Source of the DNA: Deltaproteobacteria bacterium UBA2385
GTDB lineage: Bacteria > Myxococcota_A > UBA796 > UBA2385
NCBI GenBank assembly: GCA_002343455.1
Contig: DDSR01000481.1
Coordinates: 9,201 to 15,939, forward strand
DNA: 6,739 nucleotides
Direction of reading: 5' to 3'
The translations under genes were made by a program, and so were the position numbers. The first letter of the stretch is position 1. Every line of letters begins with the position of its first letter. Positions 1 to 6,185 of this stretch are shown in pieces. Below the pieces are notes generated by a model. It was not told the DNA's origin and made no database searches. It saw only the letters and a program-made list of their open reading frames with translations.

Positions 1-267
1 CGTGAAGTCCACATGCCCGGGGGTGTCGACCACCTGGATCAGGTGGTCCCGCCAGGGGCAGCGGGTCACCGCGGCGGTGATCGTGATGCCGTGGGCTTTC
101 TCCTCCTCCATCCAGTCCATATGGGCGGCGCCGTCGTGCACCTCGCCGATCTTGTGCGAGGCCCCGGTGAAGAACAGGATGCGCTCGGTCAGGGTCGTCT
201 TGCCGGCGTCGATGTGGGCCGCGATGCCGATGTTGCGGACGGTCGAGAGGTCGGTCGGTCCGGACAT
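1..267 (-). CDS. fusA: Elongation factor G, N-terminal fragment (truncated by window edge)
   Basis: EF-G is the ribosomal translocation GTPase, which moves tRNAs and mRNA after peptide bond formation. The 89 visible codons cover the start of the G domain. The P-loop AHIDAGKTT lies at residues 17-25, switch I GITIT at 60-64, and the G3 motif DTPGH at 81-85 with the catalytic-type His85. [10 protein letters not shown] (39-48) and MDWMEEE (50-56) are also characteristic of EF-G. The ATG is preceded by GGAG (complement of 274-277) with 6-nt spacing. One oddity is that the residue before GITIT is His59, where most translational GTPases have Arg. The stretch between switch I and DTPGH is short. It could therefore be an EF-G paralogue rather than the main fusA; no rpsL, rpsG or tuf is visible to decide this. 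The family call is very secure, the paralogue question is open. The rest of the gene lies left of the window. Confidence 0.96.
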   Translation of the reverse strand, partial: MSGPTDLSTVRNIGIAAHIDAGKTTLTERILFFTGASHKIGEVHDGAAHMDWMEEEKAHGITITAAVTRCPWRDHLIQVVDTPGHVDFT

Positions 268-357
268 GACGCGCTCCAGGGAGAGGGGAGGGCGCGCATA
301 TCTAGAAACGAGGGGGGCTGGGTAGCCATCCAGGCGGCCGCTGCTTTAGGTGGGCGC
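268..357. promoter_or_regulatory. Divergent intergenic region between EF-G and the dehydrogenase
   Basis: These 90 bp must hold the 5' signals of both divergent genes. The only AT-rich island is around 298-310 (CATATCTAGAAAC). It offers a TAGATA-like -10 box on the minus strand and a TATCTA-like box on the plus strand. I could not find a convincing -35 partner for either, so no single promoter is called. The dehydrogenase Shine-Dalgarno AGGTGG is at 348-353 and the EF-G GGAG is on the complement of 274-277. Promoter placement is an inference from base composition only. Confidence 0.35.
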
Positions 358-1194
358 ATGAACCAGGACCTGCAAGACAAGACCATCCTCATCACCGGCG
401 CCAACACCGGCATTGGCCGGGCCACCGCCGTCGCCCTCGCCGCCCGCGGGGCGCGCCTCTTCCTGCTGGGCCGCTCCGAGGAGCGCCACCGCGAGGTCCT
501 GACCGACGTCGCCGCGTTGGGACCGCCCGCCACCTGGCTGCCGCTGGACCTGGGCTCGCTGGCCTCGGTCCGGCAGTGCGCCCAGCGCTTCCTCGCCCTG
601 GACCAGCCCATCCACGTCCTGCTCAACAACGCCGGCCTCGCGGGCAACCCCGGGGTCACCGACGATGGCTTCGAGCGCACCTTCGGCGTCAACCACCTGG
701 GTCCCTTCCTGCTGACCGAGCTGCTGCTCGAGTGCATCAAGCAGTCGGCCCCCAGCCGCATCGTCAACGTCGCCAGCATGGCCCACTACAAGGCCACCGG
801 GGTCGACTGGGAGGCCGTCCGCCAGCCCACCCGCACCATCACCGGCCTGCCCGAGTACCAGGTCAGCAAGCTCTGCAACGTCCTGCACGCCAAGGAGCTG
901 GCCATGCGCCTCGACGGCAGCGGCGTCGTCACCAGCTCGCTGCACCCCGGGGTGATCGCCTCGGACGTCTGGCGGGGGGTGCCCTGGGGCGTGCGGCACG
1001 TCATGCGCTGGTTCATGAAGAGCAACGAGGAGGGCGCGGCCACCTCGATCCACTGCGCCACGGCCGAGGAGGCCGGGAAGGAGAGCGGGCTGTACTGGGA
1101 CGAGTGCAAGGTGAAGTGGCCGAGCCGGGTGGCTCAGGAGCCGGAGCGGGCGGTCGAGCTGCGGGAGCGGAGCCTGGCGCTCGTGCAGGAGTAA
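358..1194 (+). CDS. Short-chain dehydrogenase/reductase, retinol-dehydrogenase-like
   Basis: This is a 278-residue NAD(P)-dependent oxidoreductase with a single Rossmann domain, normal length for a classical SDR. The cofactor motif TGANTGIG is at residues 13-20, NNAG at 90-93, the catalytic Asn at N112 (within FGVNHLGP), Ser at S140, and YQVSK at 167-171 giving Tyr167 and Lys171. HPGVI follows the active site. Arg39 after the second beta strand (GRS) suggests NADPH preference. The pattern FERTFGVNHLGPFLLT resembles the retinol dehydrogenase / WW-domain oxidoreductase-like branch, but the substrate cannot be read from sequence. No signal peptide or membrane segment is seen, so it is probably cytoplasmic. 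The ATG at 358 is chosen because AGGTGG lies 4 nt upstream and the TGxxxGxG motif sits at the usual distance. The open frame continues upstream to about 13, but that part overlaps EF-G. Its TAA stop touches the ribosome binding site of the next gene, suggesting co-transcription. Confidence 0.93.
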   Translation: MNQDLQDKTILITGANTGIGRATAVALAARGARLFLLGRSEERHREVLTDVAALGPPATWLPLDLGSLASVRQCAQRFLALDQPIHVLLNNAGLAGNPGVTDDGFERTFGVNHLGPFLLTELLLECIKQSAPSRIVNVASMAHYKATGVDWEAVRQPTRTITGLPEYQVSKLCNVLHAKELAMRLDGSGVVTSSLHPGVIASDVWRGVPWGVRHVMRWFMKSNEEGAATSIHCATAEEAGKESGLYWDECKVKWPSRVAQEPERAVELRERSLALVQE

Positions 1195-1209
1195 AAGGAG
1201 AGGCGCGCC

Positions 1210-2148
1210 GTGAAGCTGGTCTCGTTCTTCGTCCTGGTCTTCGTCCTCGGCCTGGCCTGCGGCCCGGTCCCCCGCAGGGTCACCACCGTCCACGAGTATG
1301 ACCGGACCCTCTTGCAGTCGGCGGCGACGATGCCGCCCGCGGGACCGGTCGGCGTCGGGCCTCTGGCGGAGTCCAAGGCCCTCTCGCTGGAGCTCGACGG
1401 GTGGACCAGCCCCAGGCTGGACCCGAGCCCGGAGGCGCGGAAGGATGGAGCCCCGGGCCAGCTCCAGGCCTTCGCCGGAGGGCAGGTCCGGCTCCTGACG
1501 GGCCTCGGCCAGCACGTCGAGACCGGCCTGGGCTTCGAGGCGACCCACACGGCCTTCGCCAGCCCGCTGGCCTCGGATCTCCCGGCCCAGCGCGAGGGCG
1601 GACAGCTCCTCTTCCGGACCGGGCCGCACCTGCGGGTGGAGGCGCCGCTGGTCCCGAAGCTGGTGCTCGAGCTCAACTCGGACCTGCGCGCCAGCCGACT
1701 GGTCGTGAACCGGTACCTGTACGTCGTGGAGACCGTGACAGACACCGCCGACGACCGATCCGTCACGGACGAGCGCTCAACCAACGACCGGGAGGTCTTC
1801 GTCGCCATGCAGGTGCGCATGGGGCTCGGGCTCGGGTGGAAGACCTCGCCGGGCCTGCACCTCTCGATGGGCGGGATGCTTCAGACCACTCCCTTCGTGG
1901 ACGGCTATGAGCGCGAACAGTGGCGCTGTGTCAAGGTGGACGGCGAAGGCGAGGGCTGCGATCCACCGGCCCTGCCGGAGTTCTGGAGGTCGAAGGGCAC
2001 CGGCACGATCTACGTCGGAGGGGGGATCCGGGCCGGCGAGGGGCCCTGGCTGCTGCCGCGGGCGTGGTACAATGCCCCCGACGAGGAGGGTGTGTCCAAG
2101 GCTACCCCCCTCGGTGCCGGGCTGGCGGTCCGCGCTACGTTTTGCTGA
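1210..2148 (+). CDS. Probable outer-membrane beta-strand-rich lipoprotein, unknown function
   Basis: No family is recognised for this 312-residue protein. Residues 1-17 form a lipoprotein-like leader: Lys2, a hydrophobic core, then LGLAC with the candidate lipidated Cys17. The lipobox is imperfect, with Gly rather than Leu at -3. The mature part shows alternating polar/hydrophobic stretches separated by turns (about 88-112, 132-172, 195-225, 264-290, 300-312), as in outer-membrane beta-barrels. The last strand ends Ala-Thr-Phe-Cys, so an aromatic residue sits near the C-terminus. Cys240 and Cys250 bracket an acidic loop (VDGEGEG) and could form a disulfide; Cys312 is terminal. The start is GTG at 1210, with AAGGAG at 1195-1200 and 9-nt spacing. 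Only 15 bp separate it from the dehydrogenase stop, so the two are probably one transcript. Envelope location is inferred and function is unknown. A porin-like or assembly-accessory role is possible but unproven. Confidence 0.85.
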   Translation: MKLVSFFVLVFVLGLACGPVPRRVTTVHEYDRTLLQSAATMPPAGPVGVGPLAESKALSLELDGWTSPRLDPSPEARKDGAPGQLQAFAGGQVRLLTGLGQHVETGLGFEATHTAFASPLASDLPAQREGGQLLFRTGPHLRVEAPLVPKLVLELNSDLRASRLVVNRYLYVVETVTDTADDRSVTDERSTNDREVFVAMQVRMGLGLGWKTSPGLHLSMGGMLQTTPFVDGYEREQWRCVKVDGEGEGCDPPALPEFWRSKGTGTIYVGGGIRAGEGPWLLPRAWYNAPDEEGVSKATPLGAGLAVRATFC

Positions 2149-2229
2149 ACGAGGATCGACCCGCGAGGGCTGGTGCCTCCGGCCCGGTGCTCATCGCGCC
2201 GGCCTGTCCTCGCCACGGCCCGCTGCCCC

Positions 2230-2259
2230 TTGGACCGCCGCGCATTCCCGAAATATGAG
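2230..2259 (+). promoter_or_regulatory. Weak candidate promoter for the 2288 membrane-protein gene
   Basis: In the 139-bp gap after the lipoprotein gene, TTGGAC (2230-2235) is separated by 18 bp from TATGAG (2254-2259), a loose sigma-70-like pair. Transcription would begin near 2266 and leave a leader of about 20 nt before the GTG at 2288. AAATATGA is the only AT-rich patch in this gap. The match is partial (3/6 and 4/6 positions), so this is suggestive only. If real, it would put the ATG at 2255 inside the -10 box. Confidence 0.25.
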
Positions 2260-2276
2260 CCTGCCTCCCCAAACCC

Positions 2277-2290
2277 GAGGTACCTCCGTG
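2277..2290 (+). promoter_or_regulatory. Shine-Dalgarno and GTG start that decide the 2288 gene start
   Basis: GAGG at 2277-2280 lies 7 nt before the GTG at 2288-2290, ideal spacing. The upstream in-frame ATG at 2255 has no purine-rich sequence ahead of it (CGCATTCCCGAAAT). The Shine-Dalgarno forms half of a perfect 10-bp palindrome, GAGGTACCTC (2277-2286), so it could pair with the sequence just before the start codon. Whether that pairing matters is unknown. Confidence 0.6.
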
Positions 2291-2758
2291 TCCACCATCA
2301 TCCTCCCCGGCGACCTGGCCGCCAACAAGACCTACGTCACGCAGACCCTGCCCGTCCGCGTCTACGAGACCTTCATGGACTCGCAGATCGGCGGCAAGAT
2401 GATCCGCACCAAGCTGGGCGGCGACCCGATGAAGAACGTCAAGCTGCTCGCAGACGGCGAGGGCAGCGTGTCCTCGTCGGTCTTCCTGGGCGGGCCGAGC
2501 AACGACTTCAAGGTCGGCATGCGGCGCGTCTCGGTCACCGCCCGCACCGAGGGGGCCGACACCGTGATCGAGCTGGCAGAGACCAAGAACAGCGGGCTGA
2601 TCGCCGTGGTCGTGCTGGTGGGGCTGTCCTTCTGCCTGATCCCGGGTCTGTTCTTCGGCATGAAGAACATGATGGCGACCAAGAAGCACAAGGGGCTGCT
2701 GGAGCAGCTCCAGGCAGAGGTGCTCGCCGCCGTGCCGGGGTCCCGCCTCGGGGCCTGA
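2288..2758 (+). CDS. Unrecognised small protein with one C-terminal membrane segment
   Basis: This 156-residue protein belongs to no family I can name. It has no N-terminal signal peptide. Residues 1-100 are soluble and strand-rich: TIILPGDLAANKTYVTQTLPV near the start, a Gly/Lys-rich middle (GGKMIRTKLGGD, 35-46), and VSVTARTEGADTVIELAET at 81-99. Residues 103-125 form one strong hydrophobic helix (GLIAVVVLVG...LIPGLFFGM). After it comes a basic patch (KNMMATKKHK) and a short amphipathic tail (GLLEQLQAEVLAAV, 136-149). The positive charges after the helix suggest a cytoplasmic C-terminus, but topology is uncertain without a leader. GTG 2288 is preferred over ATG 2255, which would add 11 residues (MSLPPQTRGTS) without a ribosome binding site. 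It lies 139 bp after the lipoprotein gene and converges with the protease. Codon usage matches its neighbours and coding potential looks real. Function unknown. Confidence 0.82.
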   Translation: MSTIILPGDLAANKTYVTQTLPVRVYETFMDSQIGGKMIRTKLGGDPMKNVKLLADGEGSVSSSVFLGGPSNDFKVGMRRVSVTARTEGADTVIELAETKNSGLIAVVVLVGLSFCLIPGLFFGMKNMMATKKHKGLLEQLQAEVLAAVPGSRLGA

Positions 2759-2828
2759 GCCGGCGCCCTGGTCCAGGCGGGAGCCCTGCGGTCCTCATTG
2801 GAGCCGCTCCAGGGCCTCGCCTGGCTCA
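2756..2828. terminator. Nested inverted repeat between convergent genes, possible bidirectional terminator
   Basis: The outer arms TGAGCC (2756-2761) and GGCTCA (2823-2828) are perfect complements, and each contains the stop codon of one of the two convergent genes. Inner arms GCCCTGG (2765-2771) and CCAGGGC (2809-2815) are also perfect and almost concentric with the outer pair. Alternative pairings exist: CCAGGCG (2773-2779) with CGCCTGG (2818-2824), and GGAGC (2780-2784) with GCTCC (2806-2810). No T-tract follows on either strand, so it is not a textbook intrinsic terminator. Arms are seen directly; the terminator role is inferred. Confidence 0.45.
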
Positions 2829-4589
2829 GGAGCTCGGTGCCCGTCGCCGCCGCAGCAGCACCACGCCCGGCACCAGCACCAACCACGCCGCGCCCAGTCC
2901 CCTCGCGCCCGGCCCCCCGACCGCGCAGCCGCCGCAGTCGTCCTTCACGACGTCCTCCTCCCCGCCGCCGTCACCGCCGGTGTCTCCCCCGCCGTCGCCG
3001 GTGTCTCCCCCCCCATCGGTCCCGCCGCCATCGGTCCCGCCGCCATCGCTCCCGCCGCCGTCCGTCCCGCCGCCGTCCGTCCCGCCGCCGTCCGTCCCGC
3101 CGCCATCTGTCGCCCCACCGTCGCCCGTCCCGTCCGGGTCGAGCTCCTCCAGGGCTGCGATCACGTCGGGCATGGGGCCGATGTGCCCGCCTGCCCCCTG
3201 CGGGATCCCGGTCTCGATCAGCAGCGCCCGCAGCTCCAGCGGGTCGATCGGGCCGCCCATATGCTCGCGCGCGTAGCCCTGCAGCAGGGCGGCCACGAGG
3301 GTGACCATCGGGCTGGCGCCGCTGGTACCGCCGAACTCCCGCGTGTAGTACTGGTTCTTGTCCCGGTCGACGGCGGCGAGGTCGCCGTAGGCCGTGGTGA
3401 CGATGGAGAAGCCCCAGGCCTGGACGTCGACCCGGCTGCCGTAGGTGCTGAAGTAGGCGATGTCGTGAGCGGCATCGGGTGAGCCGGCACCGACGATGAT
3501 GGCCCCGGAGTCGCCCCAGGCCAGGTAGTTGGCCTTGTAGAAGCCGGAGTCGAGGTTCTCGCTGCCGTTGCCGGCCGCGCCGACGATGGTGACGCCGGCG
3601 TCCACGCCGGTCTGGACGGCGGTGAAGACGTTGGGGTCGAGCTCGGCGGGGCCGTAGTTGCCGCCCGGCCGGGTGACGGCCTGCATCTCCAGCAGGATGA
3701 CGTCGCCCTCGGCGCTGGCGGCGACGGCCGAGGTGATGGCCGCGGCGCGCCGGCTGCCCTCGGCGTCGGTGTACTCGGGGAAGGTCGCGATCTGGACATC
3801 GTAGGCGCCCCCGGTGACGCCGTAGCCGTTGTTGCCGGCGGCGATCTGGCCGAGGACCGCGGTGCCGTGCTCGTCCCAGCCATAGGAGAGGACCCAGCCG
3901 GGGACGGCGGTGCCGGCCTCGAGGTTGAGGTCGCGATCGTTGAGGTCCTCGTGGTCGTTGTTCCAGCCGTACTCGACGTCGCTGACCTGCACGCCCTCGC
4001 CGGTGAGGCCGCGGTCCCAGGCATCCAGGACGTTGAGCCCCGGGTCGGGGCCGAGCCAGGTCTGCAAGGGGCTGAAGTCGTCGGTGGCGGTGCCGATGTC
4101 ACCGGGCGGAGCCGCGAAGAATCCGGGGGGCGGGCTCCCGACGGTCTCGACGAAGGCGTACTCCACGCTCGCGAGGCCCTGCAGGCGCTGGCCGATGCGG
4201 ACCAGCTCCTTGCCATCGGCGAGCCCCTCGACCCGCAGCATGCCCTGAAGATCAGCCTGCGCTCGACCGGAGCGGGCCGCAGCGCGGGCCTCGACGCCCA
4301 GGATGAGCTGGGGATCGAGGTCGATCAGTGGGCGGAAGCGGAGGCCCTCCTCCTGGGCGATCTTCAGGAGCTCGCTCAGATCGGCCCCGACCTCGGAGCG
4401 CAGGCCGCCGCTCTCCGTGGCCCGCACCTTGAGCTCGTCGCGCAGCTTGAATGTGAGCCGCCAGCCGGCGATCGGCGTGTCGGGGAGGTCCAGGGCGTGC
4501 AGCTCCATCCGGGGGAGAGGCTGACGGGGCTGAAGGGCGAGGGCGCCGGGGGTGAGGGCGCCGATGGAGAGCAGGAAAAAGGGCGTCAT
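2826..4589 (-). CDS. Secreted subtilisin-like (S8) serine protease with repeat linker and C-terminal sorting tail
   Basis: This 587-residue S8 endopeptidase probably acts at or outside the cell surface. The order is: signal peptide 1-18 (ALA before the cut, no basic residue in the n-region), propeptide-like region about 20-165 ending LASVEYAFVE, and catalytic domain about 175-480. Catalytic Asp204 sits in VSDVEYGWNNDHEDL, His241 in DEHGTAVLG, oxyanion Asn341 in GAAGNGS, and Ser423 in GGTSGASP. The Asp motif is Asp-Val-Glu instead of the usual Asp-Thr/Ser-Gly; from memory other secreted bacterial S8 proteins share this. Seven TDGGG-type units (494-528) and further Gly/Asp sequence form a linker. 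CGGC (552-555), a hydrophobic stretch (about 564-579) and RRRR (580-583) form a MYXO-CTERM-like tail, expected to be cut and sorted by a myxosortase-type membrane protease. Start ATG has AGAGG (complement of 4595-4599) 5 nt upstream. It is divergent from carA; targets are unknown. Confidence 0.93.
   Translation of the reverse strand: MTPFFLLSIGALTPGALALQPRQPLPRMELHALDLPDTPIAGWRLTFKLRDELKVRATESGGLRSEVGADLSELLKIAQEEGLRFRPLIDLDPQLILGVEARAAARSGRAQADLQGMLRVEGLADGKELVRIGQRLQGLASVEYAFVETVGSPPPGFFAAPPGDIGTATDDFSPLQTWLGPDPGLNVLDAWDRGLTGEGVQVSDVEYGWNNDHEDLNDRDLNLEAGTAVPGWVLSYGWDEHGTAVLGQIAAGNNGYGVTGGAYDVQIATFPEYTDAEGSRRAAAITSAVAASAEGDVILLEMQAVTRPGGNYGPAELDPNVFTAVQTGVDAGVTIVGAAGNGSENLDSGFYKANYLAWGDSGAIIVGAGSPDAAHDIAYFSTYGSRVDVQAWGFSIVTTAYGDLAAVDRDKNQYYTREFGGTSGASPMVTLVAALLQGYAREHMGGPIDPLELRALLIETGIPQGAGGHIGPMPDVIAALEELDPDGTGDGGATDGGGTDGGGTDGGGTDGGGSDGGGTDGGGTDGGGDTGDGGGDTGGDGGGEEDVVKDDCGGCAVGGPGARGLGAAWLVLVPGVVLLRRRRAPSS
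2975..3011. repeat. Two copies of a 16-bp repeat in the protease linker
   Basis: CGCCGGTGTCTCCCCC occurs identically at 2975-2990 and 2996-3011, a 21-bp period. On the minus strand it encodes Gly-Gly-Asp-Thr-Gly-type linker sequence between the TDGGG units and the Cys-Gly-Gly-Cys tail. It is probably part of the same repeat expansion as the adjacent 15-bp array. Confidence 0.85.
3006..3110. repeat. Seven-copy 15-bp tandem repeat encoding the TDGGG linker
   Basis: Units begin at 3006, 3021, 3036, 3051, 3066, 3081 and 3096. Three units (3051, 3066, 3081) are identical (CCCGCCGCCGTCCGT); the others differ at one to several bases. Read on the minus strand, each unit encodes Thr/Ser-Asp-Gly-Gly-Gly, residues 494-528 of the protease. 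Because the unit is 15 bp, copy gain or loss would keep the frame and change linker length only. The unit at 3006 also contains a run of eight C (3007-3014), the one place where slippage would shift frame. Confidence 0.93.
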
Positions 4590-4699
4590 GGTGACCTCTG
4601 GGTGGGCGAGAAGGTAGCGCGCAGGTCCAGTGGTCGCTGTCGGGAGAGCGTCAACGCTCCGGTTTCGGGATACTCGCGCCGCGAACCGAGGGAGACATC
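4590..4699. promoter_or_regulatory. Divergent region between protease and carA, with inverted repeat
   Basis: The 110 bp between divergent starts contain a perfect inverted repeat, GAGCGT-CA-ACGCTC (4646-4659), ending 40 bp before the carA ATG. GATACT at 4669-4674 is a possible -10 box for carA without a clear -35. The carA Shine-Dalgarno GAGGGAG is at 4688-4694. The protease Shine-Dalgarno is on the complement of 4595-4599. The repeat could be an operator or the stem of a leader hairpin; I cannot tell which. No arginine-repressor box or pyrimidine attenuator could be recognised. Confidence 0.4.
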
Positions 4700-5776
4700 A
4701 TGGGCGGCATCCTCTTGCTCGAAGACGGGCGCAGCTTCACGGGCGAGGCCTTCGGCGCTCCCGGTACCCGCGTCGGCGAGGTGGTCTTCAACACCGCCAT
4801 GGCTGGCTACCAGGAGGTGCTGACGGACCCGAGCTACTGCGAGCAGATCGTGGTGATGACGACCTCGCACGTCGGCAACACGGGGGTCAACGACGAAGAC
4901 CCCGAGAGCGACCGGATCTGGGTCAGCGGCTTCGTGGCTCGCGACTTCAGCCGCAAGCACAGCAGCCACCGCGCCACCGACGGGCTGGACCGCTACCTGC
5001 GGCGGGGGGGCGTACCGGCGGTGCAGGGCATCGACACGCGCGCCCTGGTGCGGCACATCCGCGAGCGCGGGGCGATGAAGGCGGTCGTCTCGACGGACGG
5101 CACAGCGGCCGAGGCGCTCTTCGAGCGGCTGCGGGCCTGGCCGGGGATGGAGGGCCGGCCGCTGGCGGCCGAGGTCGGCACGCGGGAGAGCTACGTGCTC
5201 TGCAACCCGACGGCCCCCCGCGCCCGGGTCAGCGTCGTGGACGGCGGGGTCAAGCAGAACATCCTGCGGCTGCTGCAGGCCAGCGGCTGCGCCGTGACGG
5301 TCCACCCGATCACCGCCCGCTGGGAGGACTGGTCGAAGGACGCCGACGTCGTCTTCCTCAGCAACGGCCCCGGAGACCCCGCGGCACTGCCCGGCGTGGT
5401 CGAGGAGATCCGCAAGGGCCTGGGCGTGAAGCCGATCGTCGGCATCTGCCTGGGCCACCAGCTGCTGGGCCTCGCGGTCGGCGCGACGACCTACAAGCTG
5501 CGCTACGGGCACCGCGGGGCCAACCACCCGGTGCGCGACGTGCAGACGGGTCGGGTGGAGATCACCAGCCAGAACCACGGCTTCTGCGTGGAGGCCGACT
5601 CGCTGTCCAAGGCCGGCGGCGTCGTGACCCATGTCCACCTCAACGACGGGACGATCGCCGGCTTCCGCCACGACGGCCACCGCACGATGTCGGTGCAGTT
5701 CCACCCCGAGTCCAGCCCGGGTCCGCACGACAGCCAGGGCCTGGTCGAGCGCTTCTTGCAGTATTCGGGGGCCTGA
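4700..5776 (+). CDS. carA: Carbamoyl-phosphate synthase small subunit (glutamine amidotransferase)
   Basis: CarA hydrolyses glutamine and channels ammonia to CarB, which makes carbamoyl phosphate for arginine and pyrimidine synthesis in the cytoplasm. The 358 residues match the short end of the family. The N-terminal CarA-specific domain (about 1-150) includes [21 protein letters not shown] and [18 protein letters not shown]. The class I glutaminase domain (about 175-355) has NGPGDP at 222-227, nucleophile Cys250 in [10 protein letters not shown], and His335 and Glu337 in [11 protein letters not shown]. The substrate-side motif GANHPVRD...TSQNHGF is intact. One divergence is SSHRAT at 88-93, where most CarA have an Asn/Ser-Trp/Phe-Arg motif. 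The ATG has GAGGGAG 5 nt upstream. Unusually carB does not follow directly: a minus-strand gene lies between, and only 37 bp separate the carA stop from that gene's stop. No clear terminator hairpin is seen there. Confidence 0.98.
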   Translation: MGGILLLEDGRSFTGEAFGAPGTRVGEVVFNTAMAGYQEVLTDPSYCEQIVVMTTSHVGNTGVNDEDPESDRIWVSGFVARDFSRKHSSHRATDGLDRYLRRGGVPAVQGIDTRALVRHIRERGAMKAVVSTDGTAAEALFERLRAWPGMEGRPLAAEVGTRESYVLCNPTAPRARVSVVDGGVKQNILRLLQASGCAVTVHPITARWEDWSKDADVVFLSNGPGDPAALPGVVEEIRKGLGVKPIVGICLGHQLLGLAVGATTYKLRYGHRGANHPVRDVQTGRVEITSQNHGFCVEADSLSKAGGVVTHVHLNDGTIAGFRHDGHRTMSVQFHPESSPGPHDSQGLVERFLQYSGA

Positions 5777-5813
5777 CGGCCAGAATGCCGGGGCTTGGTT
5801 CACGCCGCAGGAT

Positions 5814-6185
5814 TCAGCGGCTGAGCTCAACCTCGCCCGGGATGGCGCTGGTGGCACCCGGCACCCACAGCCGGCAGGCTCCCTCCAGCTCGGGCCCGTC
5901 CTGTGCGGCCTGCAGCCAGAGCTCGACCTCGCCGTCCTCCAGCGGGATGCTGCCCTCCAGGTGGAGCGCCGTCGAGGTGCGCTCGCCCTCGAAGCTCACC
6001 GGGTAGAGGCCGCGGCTGGTCAGGGTCGCCTCTCCCGTGGCGCGGACCTTGCGGCCCAGGCCGGCCTTGAGGTCCAAAGAGAGGAAGAGCGGCTCGCCGT
6101 TGCTGCCGTCGCTGAGGTCGCAGGCGCCCTCCCAGCGCCCGTCGACGGGGAGGAAGCAGGCCAGGGCCAGGAGGAGCAGGATCAT
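5814..6185 (-). CDS. Small probable lipoprotein, unknown function
   Basis: This 123-residue protein starts with a very short hydrophobic leader ([10 protein letters not shown]), giving a candidate lipidated Cys10. There is no basic residue before the hydrophobic core and Ala rather than Leu at -3, so lipidation is plausible but not certain. The mature part begins [10 protein letters not shown] and is mostly predicted beta strands (about 32-40, 47-56, 61-67, 72-79, 85-92, 100-108, 116-122), suggesting a small beta barrel or sandwich. Cys22 and Cys104, near both ends, could form a disulfide. I do not recognise a family. The ATG at 6185 is forced by an in-frame stop five codons upstream; only a weak AGGG precedes it. 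The gene sits in the opposite direction between carA and carB. No functional link to carbamoyl phosphate is visible. Confidence 0.78.
   Translation of the reverse strand: MILLLLALACFLPVDGRWEGACDLSDGSNGEPLFLSLDLKAGLGRKVRATGEATLTSRGLYPVSFEGERTSTALHLEGSIPLEDGEVELWLQAAQDGPELEGACRLWVPGATSAIPGEVELSR

Noticed and set aside
13..357. Upstream extension of the dehydrogenase frame
   Set aside because: It overlaps EF-G on the other strand, encodes no recognisable domain, and the ATG at 358 has a good Shine-Dalgarno and the correct distance to the cofactor motif.
346..1629. 427-codon minus-strand open frame opposite the dehydrogenase
   Set aside because: It is a GC-rich shadow of two well-supported plus-strand genes, with biased Gly/Arg/Ala/Gln composition and no motif.
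2255..2287. ATG 2255 as start of the membrane-protein gene
   Set aside because: No Shine-Dalgarno precedes it, whereas GTG 2288 has GAGG at ideal spacing.
2975..3125. Tandem repeats as a possible CRISPR array
   Set aside because: The units are contiguous 15-bp in-frame coding repeats with no spacers.
2173..3276. 367-codon plus-strand frame with a striking Pro-Pro-Ser repeat
   Set aside because: The repeat is the protease TDGGG array read on the wrong strand; the rest is out of frame with the 2288 gene.
3867..4823. 318-codon plus-strand frame antisense to the protease
   Set aside because: It runs across the divergent region into carA out of frame; the protease on the other strand has a full catalytic triad.
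5777..5790. CGGC-CAGAAT-GCCG as a terminator after carA
   Set aside because: The stem is only 4 bp and no T-run follows.
4586..5857. 423-codon minus-strand frame opposite carA
   Set aside because: It is a shadow of carA, which is unmistakable; composition is Ala/Val/His/Asp-rich with no domain.
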